The notes beneath the pieces are model-generated. The model ran no database searches and was not told the DNA's origin. It saw nothing but the letters and a program-made list of their open reading frames with translations. Both the position numbers and the translations under genes were made by a program. A stretch of 64,000 nt of DNA. Source: Companilactobacillus kimchiensis. Its GTDB lineage: Bacteria; Bacillota; Bacilli; Lactobacillales; Lactobacillaceae. Shown one piece after another: positions 18,619-29,035 of this stretch. The first letter of the stretch is position 1, and each line of letters opens with the position of its first letter. The stretch spans positions 1 to 64,000 of the forward strand of contig NZ_JQCF01000007.1 of NCBI RefSeq assembly GCF_001438805.1, in the 5' to 3' direction.

Positions 18619-19290
18619 AATAACTAAAATCAAATTACCGATCACACGATAAAATAAATTTGATTGTGAAAAATTCCGATATTTTTTCAAGAGAGACATA
18701 GTTACGATGAAGACAATAATGGCTAGAGCTGTCCAAAGGCTGATATAGTTGAGCAGGAATAATATCAGACTTAAAGCTGAAATGGCCGTTAATTGGATAT
18801 AATCAAAACGGGTACCCTCGAAATAATTGATCATGACCGTTGCTAAGTTAACTAATAGTAAAGGAACGACAAAGTTGACCGAAATAAAATGCATATAAGT
18901 AAAAGCTAGAGCAATTGACATAAAACTAGGAACGACAAAGTCTTCTACTAATGAAGCAAGATTTTGGTAACTTTCGGGTAAGTATTTAATCATATATAGG
19001 AAAATAAGTTGTGCAAAAACCAAAATTGTTACAAAAAGATTCAGCGAATGAATTGATAACAAGGCTAGTAAAAGATAAATCCCACTATATAGGATGTGGA
19101 AATATTTGTTTGGGTTCAAAGTCAGAATAAATTCTTTGTACAAGGCTACCATTGCCACCATGATGATCAAAAATCCATGAATTGAATAGTTGTTCAGGTC
19201 ATGCACAAAAATAAAAATAAATGGAAAAATATGATAACTGATAAATTCAATAAGAGCTGCTAATAATCGTTTAGATTTTAACTTATCCAT
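18616..19290 (-). CDS. Polytopic membrane protein of unknown function
   Basis: 224 aa with about seven hydrophobic helices and almost no soluble domain. I recognise no family signature. AAAGGAG precedes the ATG, and it has its own terminator. It is divergent from metK; the 166-bp gap holds the metK leader. Confidence 0.7.
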   Translation of the reverse strand: MDKLKSKRLLAALIEFISYHIFPFIFIFVHDLNNYSIHGFLIIMVAMVALYKEFILTLNPNKYFHILYSGIYLLLALLSIHSLNLFVTILVFAQLIFLYMIKYLPESYQNLASLVEDFVVPSFMSIALAFTYMHFISVNFVVPLLLVNLATVMINYFEGTRFDYIQLTAISALSLILFLLNYISLWTALAIIVFIVTMSLLKKYRNFSQSNLFYRVIGNLILVI

Positions 19291-19378
19291 GCTTACTCCT
19301 TTAGGTTATAGAATCATAGTAATGTAGAAAAAGTTAGACGTCAAACTATGTTTTTTTCATGAAAACGAACTTATTTTG

Positions 19379-19452
19379 TGTTAACCTATTAAAAGGTTCC
19401 TGATGGGATCCTTTTTTATTTAGGATAGGCCCTGTAACCTCAAAGGTGGAAA
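19379..19452 (+). ncRNA. SMK-box (SAM-III) riboswitch of metK
   Basis: The leader contains the conserved SMK segments AGGTTCCTGATGGGAT, then GGATAGGCCCTGTAACC and CAAAGGTGG, ending on the metK ribosome site. Strands AGGTT and AACCT, and ATCC and GGAT, can pair. In this class SAM binding sequesters the Shine-Dalgarno sequence and blocks translation, so metK is repressed by its product. Class assignment is from motif recognition. Confidence 0.85.
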
Positions 19453-19456
19453 AGAT

Positions 19457-20650
19457 ATGTCAAAAAATTATTTATTTACTTCTGAATCAGTTTCAGAAGG
19501 ACATCCAGATAAAGTTGCTGATCAAATAAGTGATGCAATTCTCGATGCTATTTTAGCAAAGGATAAAGATGCGCGTGTTGCCTGCGAAACAACTGTTACA
19601 ACTGGTTTAGTGCTAGTTGTTGGTGAGATTTCTACTTCTGCATATGTTGATATTCAAAGTGTCGTACGTAAAACAATTACTGATATTGGCTATGATGGTA
19701 CAAATCCTGGCTTTAACGGTAATAGTTGTGCCGTACTAGTCGCACTAGATGAACAATCTCCTGATATTGCTCAGGGTGTTGATGATGCACTTGAAGAACG
19801 TGGTAATAAAGATAAGGATCCTTTGGATCAAATCGGTGCCGGTGATCAAGGTTTCGTCTTTGGTTTCGCTACTAATGAAACCAAAGAATTCATGCCATTA
19901 CCAATCTCTCTAGCTCATAAGTTGATGAGAAAAACAGCTGAAGTTAGAAAAAATGGTACCGTTGATTACTTAATGCCAGATGCTAAGTCACAAGTAACAA
20001 TCGAATATGATGAAAATGATCATCCTGTTCGTGTTGATACAATTGTTATTAGTACACAACACAAAGCTGAGGCTAAGTTGGACCAAGTCAAGAAAGATAT
20101 TAAAAAATATGTAATTGACGAAGTTGTGCCAGCTAATATGATGGACGACAAGACAAAGATTTTAATTAATCCTACTGGTCGTTTCGTTATTGGTGGCCCA
20201 GAAGGAGATTCTGGACTTACGGGACGGAAAGTCATCGTTGATACATATGGTGGATTTGCTCGTCACGGTGGTGGTGCTTTCTCTGGGAAAGATGCTACTA
20301 AAGTTGACCGTTCAGCCAGTTATGCTGCTAGATACATCGCTAAGAACCTTGTAGCTGCGGGTGTTGCTGAAAAAGTTGAAATTCAAATTGCCTATGCCAT
20401 TGGTGTGGCAAAACCAGTTTCAGTTCATGTAGATACATTTGAAACTAGTGAATTTTCCGAAGAACAAATTGAAGAAGTTATCAACAAATTCTTTGATCTT
20501 CGTCCATTAGGTATTATCCAAATGCTAGATCTACAAAGACCAATTTATAAGAAGACGGCCGCATATGGTCACTTCGGACGTACAGATATCGATTTACCAT
20601 GGGAAAAACTTGATAAAGTTAATGATATTAAGAGTTTCTTGAAAATTTAA
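19457..20650 (+). CDS. metK: S-adenosylmethionine synthetase
   Basis: Makes SAM from methionine and ATP. N-terminal motif [11 protein letters not shown], the ATP-binding GAGDQG hexapeptide near residue 122, and the phosphate loop GGGAFSGKD are all present. 397 aa, normal length. The start follows the SMK-box ribosome site GGTGG by 7 bases. Confidence 0.98.
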   Translation: MSKNYLFTSESVSEGHPDKVADQISDAILDAILAKDKDARVACETTVTTGLVLVVGEISTSAYVDIQSVVRKTITDIGYDGTNPGFNGNSCAVLVALDEQSPDIAQGVDDALEERGNKDKDPLDQIGAGDQGFVFGFATNETKEFMPLPISLAHKLMRKTAEVRKNGTVDYLMPDAKSQVTIEYDENDHPVRVDTIVISTQHKAEAKLDQVKKDIKKYVIDEVVPANMMDDKTKILINPTGRFVIGGPEGDSGLTGRKVIVDTYGGFARHGGGAFSGKDATKVDRSASYAARYIAKNLVAAGVAEKVEIQIAYAIGVAKPVSVHVDTFETSEFSEEQIEEVINKFFDLRPLGIIQMLDLQRPIYKKTAAYGHFGRTDIDLPWEKLDKVNDIKSFLKI

Positions 20651-20660
20651 TCGGTGATTA

Positions 20661-20707
20661 CAGAGGCGTTCTTAAAGTTAATTCTTTAGGAATAGTCTCT
20701 TTTTTTA
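20661..20707 (+). terminator. Terminator of metK
   Basis: AGAG...TTCTTAAAG pairs with CTTTAGGAA...CTCT, then a T run; it ends shortly before the next ribosome site. Confidence 0.75.
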
Positions 20708-20723
20708 TGGGAGGAAATATTTA

Positions 20724-22199
20724 ATGACACAAAAGAAACAGTCAAATGTTGTGATAGTTACGATTGCCGTTTTTATTGCAACATTTATGACGGCAATTGA
20801 GGGAACGATTATTTCGACAGCGATGCCGACGATTATCGGAAGTTTACATGGGGTCAGTTTGATGAATTGGGTTTTTTCAATTTATCTCTTGATGACAGCT
20901 GTAGCAACGCCAATTTATGGAAAATTGTCAGATATCATTGGGCGTAAACCAGTTCTCTTGATAGGTTTGGTTATTTTTGTAATTGGATCGACGCTCTGTG
21001 CCATGTCCAATTCGATGTTAACTTTGATTTTGGCTCGTGTGATCCAGGGTATCGGATCGGGAGCGATTCAACCGTTGACCTTTACGATTATTGCTGATAT
21101 TTATCCATTAGAAAAACGTGCGCGAATTTTAGGACTTAATGGATCAGCTTGGGGAATTGCCGCTGTTATTGCTCCGTTATTAGGTGGCTTTATTGTTGAA
21201 AAATTAAGTTGGCACTGGGTATTCTTGATTAATTTGCCAGTTGGTTTATTAACAATGGCCTTGATTTGGTTCTTTTTTAAAGAAGATAAAAAGGAACATG
21301 AGAAATTAAAGATTGATTATATGGGAACAATTCTTTTAGTATTAGTTTTATTGCCTTTAATGCTAGCTTTACAGTACATTGGTAGCAGCAATCCTATTTT
21401 GCCAATTGGTTTAGTAGTAGTTTCAATTGCCTCTATTTTTGCCTTTATTAAAGTGGAACAACATGTCAGTGATCCGATTTTACCATTGGAATTGTTCAAA
21501 AATAAAACCTTCGTGATTCAAAATGTTTTGGCCTTATTGGTCAGTGGTTTCTTGATTGGTTTTGAAGCCTATATTCCCACGTGGATGCAAGGTATTTTAG
21601 GTCTGAGTCCTTCTATGGGGGGATTTGCAGTGACGCCAAGTTCAATTGTTTGGATCTTGGGTTCATTCTGGGCTGGAACATTGATAAAAAAAATGGCACC
21701 CAATCGTGTCATTTATATCAGTTTGTTTTTCTTAGCCATTGCTAATGGTCTATTGTTATTGGCTAATCCGACCTCACCATTCTGGTACTTCTGTATGTTA
21801 GCCGGAATCGCTGGGCTTGGATTTGGTTTAACGATTACCACTACGACAGTCACAGCTCAAACCGTCGTTGATCCGGAAAACGTTGGGGTTGCAACCAGTT
21901 TTAATACCTTACTAAGAACAATCGGTCAATCAATGATGGTTTCTGTCTATGGAATTATTTTGAATACCGCTTTAGCAAAGGGTGCTGCTGAGAATAAAAA
22001 TATTACTGTTGATATGATGAATAAACTAATTGATCCACAAACAGCTAATTCATTGCCACACCAACTTTTACCCAAAATGCGACAAATTCTTTTTTCAGGA
22101 TTGCACAATATCTACATCGCTTCTCTTGTATTATTAGTGTTGGGTTTAATTCTTAATGCCTTTGAATTGAAGAATCGAAAGATCCTTGGTTCTAAATAA
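20724..22199 (+). CDS. Drug:H+ antiporter, MFS DHA2 family (EmrB/QacA type)
   Basis: 491 aa with 14 predicted helices. The MFS signature GKLSDIIGRKPV lies after helix 2, and AIEGTIISTAMPTI in helix 1 is typical of DHA2 multidrug exporters. The actual substrate cannot be read from the sequence. GGGAGG precedes the ATG. Its last 54 bases overlap the convergent PAP2 phosphatase gene. Confidence 0.88.
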   Translation: MTQKKQSNVVIVTIAVFIATFMTAIEGTIISTAMPTIIGSLHGVSLMNWVFSIYLLMTAVATPIYGKLSDIIGRKPVLLIGLVIFVIGSTLCAMSNSMLTLILARVIQGIGSGAIQPLTFTIIADIYPLEKRARILGLNGSAWGIAAVIAPLLGGFIVEKLSWHWVFLINLPVGLLTMALIWFFFKEDKKEHEKLKIDYMGTILLVLVLLPLMLALQYIGSSNPILPIGLVVVSIASIFAFIKVEQHVSDPILPLELFKNKTFVIQNVLALLVSGFLIGFEAYIPTWMQGILGLSPSMGGFAVTPSSIVWILGSFWAGTLIKKMAPNRVIYISLFFLAIANGLLLLANPTSPFWYFCMLAGIAGLGFGLTITTTTVTAQTVVDPENVGVATSFNTLLRTIGQSMMVSVYGIILNTALAKGAAENKNITVDMMNKLIDPQTANSLPHQLLPKMRQILFSGLHNIYIASLVLLVLGLILNAFELKNRKILGSK

Positions 22200-22796
22200 T
22201 AGAGTGTTGAAAGTTAGGATCGTTGCTGCTAGTAGATAAGCACCCAAAACGTCACTAGGGTAATGAACGCCTAGAAATATTCGGCTATATCCGATTAACA
22301 ATACAATGAGAATACAGATTGAACTAATAATAATTTTAGTGCTTAATTTTTTAAAAATATAAAGGCTAATTATTAAAAGGGAGATATATAAAGCAAAGGA
22401 ACTGGCCGAATGACCACTCGGGAAACTGAAACCGCCAGCACTAATATAATGTGTGTGACTTGGACGAGGTCTTTTAATCGTATTTTTAAATAGGCTGTTG
22501 AGACCAGCGACAACGACTTTGTTAAGTATTAGGTAAATTGAAGCATAGTAGTATTTTTTTATGATTAATAATATAAAAATAATAGCTGTCACCAAAATAG
22601 TTTCGTAAGTATCACCCATATTAGTTATTGGGCGGAAGATACTAACAGTTAAATTATTGTGGTGATAAACTTGATTTATCAAAGTTGTATCGAAGTTTTT
22701 GATTAGAGGGGTCTGTTGAATGACATTGATGGTCCAAAAGACAAATAAAATACATAAAAACACATTTATGATAGATATTTTTTTAGATATTTTCAT
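22146..22796 (-). CDS. PAP2-family membrane phosphatase
   Basis: Integral membrane phosphatase of 216 aa. It has the three acid-phosphatase motifs: KNTIKRPRP, PSGHS and SRIFLGVHYPSDVL, with six helices. Such enzymes act on undecaprenyl pyrophosphate or phosphatidylglycerol phosphate; here recycling of the lipid carrier is plausible but unproven. The 3' end overlaps the efflux pump gene tail to tail by 54 bases. Its ribosome site (AGAGAG) is weak. Confidence 0.88.
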   Translation of the reverse strand: MKISKKISIINVFLCILFVFWTINVIQQTPLIKNFDTTLINQVYHHNNLTVSIFRPITNMGDTYETILVTAIIFILLIIKKYYYASIYLILNKVVVAGLNSLFKNTIKRPRPSHTHYISAGGFSFPSGHSASSFALYISLLIISLYIFKKLSTKIIISSICILIVLLIGYSRIFLGVHYPSDVLGAYLLAATILTFNTLLFRTKDLSILQFKGIKN

Positions 22797-22876
22797 AATT
22801 TTTAATCTCTCTATTGTTTAAGTTTTTGTTAAGAAATATAATAAAGTATAAAGATTTTGAGGGAGACAAAATATTT

Positions 22877-24148
22877 ATGATTATTACACGTCGTGAAAGA
22901 AAATTAGAAGATAGTCGTTTGACTAGATTAAATAATAAAAAAAATAAGAATGCAAACTTGCGCAAGAACATGTCGATCTTAGGATCGAGTATGTTTGTTG
23001 GTGCTGCCGTGGCTGAAGTAGCTAATATTGCTGCTCCAACACCAGTTAAAGCCGAAGCATTGTCTGTTAACAATTTGTTAACTCAAAACGCAGCAACAGC
23101 CAATGCTCCCATTAGCTCTACTGGTGTCGGTGACCAACAGTTTATTGATTATATTGGTAATTCAGCACGTAAGTTAGCCTCAAACAATGACCTCTATGCA
23201 TCAGTAATGATTGCTCAAGCCATGATTGAAAGTGGCTGGGGAACTAGTGGGTTAGCTAGTTCACCTAATTATAATCTCTTTGGTATCAAGGGTGATTATA
23301 AGGGCTCATCAGTTAATATGGGTACACAAGAAGATGATGGTACGGGTAGTCTGTATTCAATTAGCTCAAACTTTAGAAAGTATCCTTCATATAAGGAATC
23401 ACTTGAAGATTATGTTTCATTACTTCGTGGTGGAACTTCAGGTAATTCTCAAATATATGCTGGTGCTTGGAAGAGTAATGCAACTACGTATAAAGATGCT
23501 ACTAAGTATCTAACTGGTCGTTATGCTACCGACACAACTTATGCTGATAAATTGAATAATGTCATTGAAAAGTATAATTTAACGCAATTTGATAGTGATT
23601 CAACTGATAAAGATCAAACTTATACAGTAGCTCAGGGTGATACGTTGCAGTCAATCGCTGCTAAGTTCAACATTACAACTGACACGTTGATCAATTTGAA
23701 TGATTTGAAGACGAATAATTACATCTATACGGGTAAAACTTTAATTGTTAACCAAGTAATTGGTGGCGATGGTCAACCATTGTCAGCTAAGAATGTGGCT
23801 AATACTAACAATGCTACTGCAAATACTAGTGATACTGGTAGTGTTGGGGATGCTTATGGTAGTCAACAAGCACCTGTTATGGTTCAGGATGAACGTGATG
23901 GTGTGAAGAAGTATGTGCCATCTTCAGATGATAGCGATACTGATTCAACTTCGATCAATGTTCAAAATGATTATAGTTCCAATAATTCAAGTAATTCTGC
24001 TAACCAAAATAGTAGTTCAGTGACTGTCAAAGACGGTGATACGATTGATTCCATTGCTTCACAAGCAGGGACAACGGTTGATAACATCAAACAACTAAAT
24101 AATCTAAATTCAGATTTATTGGTTGTCGGACAATCATTATTGGTATAA
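22877..24148 (+). CDS. Secreted peptidoglycan hydrolase: glucosaminidase-type domain plus two LysM repeats
   Basis: 423 aa. A basic N terminus and a hydrophobic stretch ending near PVKAEA form a secretion signal. A GH73-type domain (about residues 85-235; MIAQAMIESGWGTSG with the catalytic Glu, NYNLFGIKG) cleaves the glycan strand. Two LysM modules follow (YTVAQGDTLQSIA and VTVKDGDTIDSIA), joined by a Ser/Asn/Thr-rich linker. ATG at 22877 is chosen because GAGGGAG lies upstream and the signal peptide then has normal length. A role in cell separation is likely. Confidence 0.9.
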   Translation: MIITRRERKLEDSRLTRLNNKKNKNANLRKNMSILGSSMFVGAAVAEVANIAAPTPVKAEALSVNNLLTQNAATANAPISSTGVGDQQFIDYIGNSARKLASNNDLYASVMIAQAMIESGWGTSGLASSPNYNLFGIKGDYKGSSVNMGTQEDDGTGSLYSISSNFRKYPSYKESLEDYVSLLRGGTSGNSQIYAGAWKSNATTYKDATKYLTGRYATDTTYADKLNNVIEKYNLTQFDSDSTDKDQTYTVAQGDTLQSIAAKFNITTDTLINLNDLKTNNYIYTGKTLIVNQVIGGDGQPLSAKNVANTNNATANTSDTGSVGDAYGSQQAPVMVQDERDGVKKYVPSSDDSDTDSTSINVQNDYSSNNSSNSANQNSSSVTVKDGDTIDSIASQAGTTVDNIKQLNNLNSDLLVVGQSLLV

Positions 24149-24160
24149 GATATAAAACAA

Positions 24161-24384
24161 CGGAAGTAGTAGATTATAAAATTCCTTTCAGAAAGCGCAT
24201 GGTAATGTGAATGCGTAGGATTTTATTTTCGAACTCGTCCACTGATAATAGTTGCTGAACCTAAGTAAGTAACTGCGCTTGATCCCCGTTAAGGATTTCG
24301 AGAGTCGTACTTATTTAGTGCGGAACTTAGGTGGTAACGCGATAATTCGTCCTATGATTAATATATAATCATAGGACTTTTTTT
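24161..24384 (+). ncRNA. T-box leader of leuS
   Basis: The T-box core AGGTGGTAACGCG (24329-24341) lies before a terminator in which GTCCTATGATT pairs with AATCATAGGAC ahead of a T run. A CTC leucine codon at 24234-24236 sits where the specifier loop is expected, near the end of stem I. Uncharged tRNA-Leu should favour antitermination and raise leuS. The specifier assignment is inference. Confidence 0.92.
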
Positions 24385-24401
24385 GTATAGGAGGAAAATA
24401 T

Positions 24402-26816
24402 ATGTACAATCACAACACCGTAGAAAAGAAATGGCAAAAGTATTGGAAGGAAAACAATACTTTTAAAACAACAGAGGATCCTAAGAAGAAGAACTTTTAT
24501 GCTTTGGATATGTTTCCATATCCATCAGGTCAAGGACTTCATGTTGGACATCCAGAAGGTTATACAGCAACTGATATTATTGCTCGAATGAAACGTGCTC
24601 AAGGGTTTAATGTTTTACATCCAATGGGGTTTGATGCTTTTGGTCTTCCTGCAGAACAATATGCTTTGAATACTGGTCATACACCAGCTGACTTTACAGA
24701 AAAAAACATTCAAAACTTTAAACGTCAGATCAACTCACTTGGTTTTTCATATGATTGGGATCGTGAAGTTCAAACAACTGATCCTAAATTCTACAAGTGG
24801 ACTCAATGGATTTTCGAACAAATGTACAAAAAGGGTTTGGCTTATGAATCAGAAACTTTGGTTAATTGGTCACCAGATTTGGGTACAGTTGTTGCTAACG
24901 AAGAAATTATTGATGGTAAGACTGAACGTGGTGGTTTCCCAGTTGTTAGAAAGCCTATGCGTCAATGGATGTTGAAGATCACAGCCTATGCTGATAGATT
25001 ACTTGATGATCTTGACGATATTGACTGGCCAGAAAGTATCAAAGAAATGCAAAGAAATTGGATTGGCCGTTCGGTTGGTGCACAAATTACTTTCCCAGTT
25101 GCTGATTCAGATGATAAGATCAACGTCTTTACAACCAGACCAGATACTGTTTTTGGTGTTGAATATATGACTTTAGCTCCGGAACATGAATTAGTTAACA
25201 AAATTACTACTCCTGAACAAAAAGCTGCAGTTGATGCTTATAAAGAAGAAGTTTCTCACAAATCAGATCTTGATAGAACTGACTTGAACGATGAAAAGAC
25301 TGGTGTCTTCACTGGTGCCTATGCAATCAACCCCGTTAATGGTAAAAGAATTCCTATCTGGATTTCAGATTATGTTTTGGTTACTTATGGAACTGGTGCG
25401 GTTATGGCTGTTCCAGCTCATGATGACCGTGATTTTGCTTTTGCTACTAAATTTAATTTGCCAATGACACAAGTTATTGAAGGAAATCTAGCAGATGGTG
25501 CAATTACTGGTGATGGTAAACACATCAACTCTGATTTCTTAGATGGTTTGAATAAGGAAGATGCCATCAACAAGATGGTTGAATACCTTGAAGATAAGGG
25601 TATTGGTGAAAAGAAGGTTAACTACCGTTTACGTGACTGGGTCTTCTCACGTCAAAGATACTGGGGTGAACCAATTCCTGTTATTCATTGGGAAGATGGA
25701 ACAACTTCACTTGTCCCTGAAGATGAATTGCCACTTAAGTTACCAGCTGATGATGATATCAAACCATCAGGTACTGGTGAAAGTCCATTAGCCAACTTGA
25801 CTGATTGGGTCAATGTGGTTGATAAGAACGGTCGTAAAGGTCGTCGTGAGACTAACACCATGCCACAATGGGCTGGTTCATCATGGTACTACTTAAGATA
25901 CATTGATCCACATAATGATAAAGAATTGGCTAATTATGACCTCTTGAAACAATGGTTGCCAGTTGATCTATACATTGGTGGGGCCGAACATGCGGTACTT
26001 CACTTGTTGTACGCTAGATTCTGGCACAAAGTGTTGTATGATTTGGGCGTTGTTCCAACTAAAGAACCCTTCCAAAAATTATATAACCAAGGTATGATTC
26101 TTGGTGGTGGTCATGAAAAGATGTCTAAATCAAAGGGTAACGTTGTTAATCCTGATGATGTCGTTGATTCATATGGTGCTGATACCTTGAGAGTTTATGA
26201 AATGTTCATGGGACCATTGGATGCTTCAATTGCTTGGTCAGAAAATGGACTTTCTGGAGCCTATAAGTTCTTGGATCGTGTCTGGAAGCTATTCGTTAAT
26301 GATGATGATTACAGCACAATGCGTGAAGGTTACCTGACTGATACTAATGATGGTAAACTCGATAAGATTTATAATGAAACTGTGAAAAAAGTTACTGAAG
26401 ATTATACTTCATTGCACTTTAACACGGCTATTTCACAAATGATGGTCTTTGTTAATGAAGCTCATAAGGCTGATACGATGCCTAAGGTTTACGCTGAAGG
26501 TTTAGTTCAGATGTTAGCTCCAATTGCACCACATATGATGGAAGAGCTTTGGAGTAAATTTGGTCATGACGAATCAATTTCGTATGCTAAATGGCCTACA
26601 TATGATGAAAGTAAGCTAGTCTCTGATACAGTTGAAATTATTCTACAAGTTAATGGTAAATTAAGAGATAAAGTTGAAGTTGCTACTGGTACTTCAAAAG
26701 ATGAGCTTGAAAAATTAGCAACAACTAATGATAAGGTTCAGAAATTTATTGATGGTAAACAAATTGTTAAGGTAATCGTAATTCCTAATAAGATTGTTAA
26801 TATCGTTGTTAAATAA
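24402..26816 (+). CDS. leuS: Leucyl-tRNA synthetase
   Basis: Class I synthetase of 804 aa. The HIGH motif is HVGH in [14 protein letters not shown], and the KMSKS loop is EKMSKSKGN. The CP1 editing domain ([12 protein letters not shown] and the catalytic [13 protein letters not shown] region) is intact. AGGAGG precedes the ATG. Confidence 0.98.
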   Translation: MYNHNTVEKKWQKYWKENNTFKTTEDPKKKNFYALDMFPYPSGQGLHVGHPEGYTATDIIARMKRAQGFNVLHPMGFDAFGLPAEQYALNTGHTPADFTEKNIQNFKRQINSLGFSYDWDREVQTTDPKFYKWTQWIFEQMYKKGLAYESETLVNWSPDLGTVVANEEIIDGKTERGGFPVVRKPMRQWMLKITAYADRLLDDLDDIDWPESIKEMQRNWIGRSVGAQITFPVADSDDKINVFTTRPDTVFGVEYMTLAPEHELVNKITTPEQKAAVDAYKEEVSHKSDLDRTDLNDEKTGVFTGAYAINPVNGKRIPIWISDYVLVTYGTGAVMAVPAHDDRDFAFATKFNLPMTQVIEGNLADGAITGDGKHINSDFLDGLNKEDAINKMVEYLEDKGIGEKKVNYRLRDWVFSRQRYWGEPIPVIHWEDGTTSLVPEDELPLKLPADDDIKPSGTGESPLANLTDWVNVVDKNGRKGRRETNTMPQWAGSSWYYLRYIDPHNDKELANYDLLKQWLPVDLYIGGAEHAVLHLLYARFWHKVLYDLGVVPTKEPFQKLYNQGMILGGGHEKMSKSKGNVVNPDDVVDSYGADTLRVYEMFMGPLDASIAWSENGLSGAYKFLDRVWKLFVNDDDYSTMREGYLTDTNDGKLDKIYNETVKKVTEDYTSLHFNTAISQMMVFVNEAHKADTMPKVYAEGLVQMLAPIAPHMMEELWSKFGHDESISYAKWPTYDESKLVSDTVEIILQVNGKLRDKVEVATGTSKDELEKLATTNDKVQKFIDGKQIVKVIVIPNKIVNIVVK

Positions 26817-26823
26817 GGTAAAA

Positions 26824-26860
26824 TAAAAAAAGGCTTCGGAAATTTTCCGAAGTCTTTTTT
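26824..26860 (+). terminator. Terminator of leuS
   Basis: AAAAAAGGCTTCGGAAA pairs with TTTCCGAAGTCTTTTTT with a T run. Confidence 0.93.
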
Positions 26861-26864
26861 GGCG

Positions 26865-27003
26865 GTTGAGTTGTTTAGGAATTAAAAGACAAATTATTGT
26901 CTAAGATAATTGATATGAAGGAATTTTATTTTGTTTGAATAATTGCGTGATACTGATTGATAAAGTGAATTTTATATGTGATGTTTAATTCCTAAACCTC
27001 AAC
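26865..27003. repeat. Long inverted repeat (20-bp stem) in the leuS-flippase gap
   Basis: GTTGAG-TT-GTTTAGGAATTAAA (26865-26886) pairs with TTTAATTCCTAAAC-CTCAAC (26984-27003): 14 bp plus 6 bp with a two-base bulge, enclosing 97 bases. The enclosed part holds the small hairpin AGACAA-ATTA-TTGTCT. There is no gene in this 330-bp gap. It could be a structured RNA or a small MITE-like repeat. Confidence 0.6.
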
Positions 27004-27188
27004 AATCATATTCTATCATGTTTCATGGGTTTATTAGTAACAATAAACTTTACAATCTGCAAAATATGTAAAAATAGATGACTTTTTTTAAATTAATTTG
27101 CTTTTTGGTCAATTAAAGTGTAATTTAAAATTTTTAGGATAAGAATTTTGCTATAATTAAATGGATAGTTTTTAAGGTGGTGCATGTT

Positions 27189-28865
27189 TTGGGCGGAAAT
27201 AATAGCCGTGATGATGAAGAGGTTATGCCAGTAATGATGGATCCAGAGAGTTCCTCACAAGATACAATGTTGCGAGGATCAGCTTGGATGACTGCTGGTA
27301 GTATTCTTTCACGTATTTTAGGTGCAATATATATCATTCCATGGATGGCATGGATGGGATCAGATTATCCTGCTGCTAACGCTTTGTTTGCCAAAGGGTA
27401 TAACATTTATAGTTTGTTTTTGATTATTTCAACTGCTGGTATTCCAGGAGCAATATCGAAACAAATTTCTCATTATAATGCGTTGGACCAGTATTCAACT
27501 GGTAATAAGTTATTTAAACATGGTCTGAAAATTATGACCTTTATGGGTGTCATCTTTGGTGCCATAATGTATTTTGGGGCACCAGTTCTAGCGACCCTAT
27601 TTACTGATGGGGATCCAAGAAGTATCCCAGTCATTCAGTCGCTTGCGGTAGCCGTGTTGATTATTCCTATCTTAAGTATTTTAAGAGGATATTTACAAGG
27701 TTACTCAGATATGGCACCCTCGGCTATTTCCCAATTTATTGAGCAAATTGCTCGGGTTATTTATCTGTTAGTTGCAACTTATCTGATTATGATCGTTAAT
27801 AAGGGGAGTTACATCAGTGCAGTCGTTCAATCAACGTTTGCAGCTTTTATTGGGGCGGCGGTAGCCATTCTAATACTGGTCTTAGCATTATTGCGAAGAT
27901 TGCCGAAACTGCGGAAATTGTCTCAAAATGGACAACCAGTAGCTGATGTAAATGAAACTAATTTTACAAGAGAAATTTTTGAACAAGCAGCACCATTTAT
28001 TATTTTAGATGCCGGAATCACATTCTTTAATTTGTTTGATCAATCAACGTTCAACCAATTTATGAGAATGTTTGTTAATGCAACAAGTGCTCAATTGGAT
28101 AATTATTATTCATTGTTTGGTTTCCAAGCTAATAAATTAATTATGATCGTGGTTTCACTTTCAACAGCGATGGCGGTAACTGCAGTTCCAATTCTTTCAG
28201 GCCTTTATTCAAAAGGTAATAAGGATAAAATTGAAAATCAAATTTCTAATACCTTGGAACTGTTCTTCTTCATTATGATTCCAGCCTCATTAGGGATGTA
28301 TGCAGTGGCTCAACCATTGTGGACAACATTTTACCGTTATGATGCTTTAGGTGTTTTGATGTTACAATTTTCATCTATAATTTCAATTTTACTAGGCTTA
28401 TTCACTGTTCTGTCAGCTGTATTACAGGCGTTATATCGTAACAAACTAGCAATTAAATACTTTGTTATTGGGTTTATCGTCAAGATTGCCATGCAGTTGC
28501 CAATGATTTGGTTGTTCCATGAATTTGGTCCATTAGTGGCCACAAGTATTGGAATGGCAGTGGTTTGTTGGTTAATGGTTCGAGCACTACATGCTATCTA
28601 TCCATTTAATACTGGTCGAATTACCCGTCGTGTGAGCGGAATCATTCTTTTTTCATTAATAATGTTTATCTCGGTGATTTTTGTTGATTGGGTCGTCTTC
28701 CATTTCGTTGGCAATTCTGATCGAATCATCAGTGTGGTCGCACTTGCTTTAGAGGCAGGACTTGGTGGAGTTATTTACGGATACCTAGTTTTGAAAACAT
28801 CATTAGCTGATAAAATTTTGGGATCAAAGGTAGAAAGAATTAGAAGAATTTTTAATATTAGATAA
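27189..28865 (+). CDS. MurJ/SpoVB-like lipid flippase (MOP superfamily)
   Basis: 558 aa with 14 helices. The N-terminal RGSAWMTAGSILSRILGAIY segment is typical of YtgP/MurJ-type exporters that flip lipid II or polysaccharide lipid intermediates. The isolated position, away from polysaccharide genes, favours the lipid II role. I chose TTG at 27189 because AAGGTGG lies 8 bases before it; GTG codons at 27177 and 27180 fall inside that ribosome site. About 25 acidic residues precede the first helix. Confidence 0.85.
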   Translation: MGGNNSRDDEEVMPVMMDPESSSQDTMLRGSAWMTAGSILSRILGAIYIIPWMAWMGSDYPAANALFAKGYNIYSLFLIISTAGIPGAISKQISHYNALDQYSTGNKLFKHGLKIMTFMGVIFGAIMYFGAPVLATLFTDGDPRSIPVIQSLAVAVLIIPILSILRGYLQGYSDMAPSAISQFIEQIARVIYLLVATYLIMIVNKGSYISAVVQSTFAAFIGAAVAILILVLALLRRLPKLRKLSQNGQPVADVNETNFTREIFEQAAPFIILDAGITFFNLFDQSTFNQFMRMFVNATSAQLDNYYSLFGFQANKLIMIVVSLSTAMAVTAVPILSGLYSKGNKDKIENQISNTLELFFFIMIPASLGMYAVAQPLWTTFYRYDALGVLMLQFSSIISILLGLFTVLSAVLQALYRNKLAIKYFVIGFIVKIAMQLPMIWLFHEFGPLVATSIGMAVVCWLMVRALHAIYPFNTGRITRRVSGIILFSLIMFISVIFVDWVVFHFVGNSDRIISVVALALEAGLGGVIYGYLVLKTSLADKILGSKVERIRRIFNIR

Positions 28866-28984
28866 GGCGAGAATGGGACATAACATGTTCAGTTCTCGAA
28901 CATCAAGGCAAACAGGCAGTAGTAATCGTATTCTGATTACTACTGCCTGTTTGTTTTAAGTGGAAAGAGCTATGTTATGTTCTA
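28866..28984 (+). ncRNA. Structured 3'-UTR element, copy 1 (with terminator)
   Basis: Directly after the flippase stop codon, GCGAGAATGGGACATAACAT begins a nested structure. ACATAACAT (28878-28886) pairs with ATGTTATGT (28972-28980); GTTC/GAAC forms an inner hairpin; an 18-bp terminator stem (28910-28952) lies within. The first 40 bases resemble the segment after the EIIC gene at 34909, so this is a repeated element. Confidence 0.55.
28910..28956 (+). terminator. Terminator of the flippase gene
   Basis: AAACAGGCAGTAGTAATC pairs perfectly with its complement across a 7-base loop, followed by TTTGTTTT. Confidence 0.88.
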
Positions 28985-29035
28985 CGTTTATGGTTGCATA
29001 TTTAAATTCAAAACCAGTTATGTTACTAACTCTTT

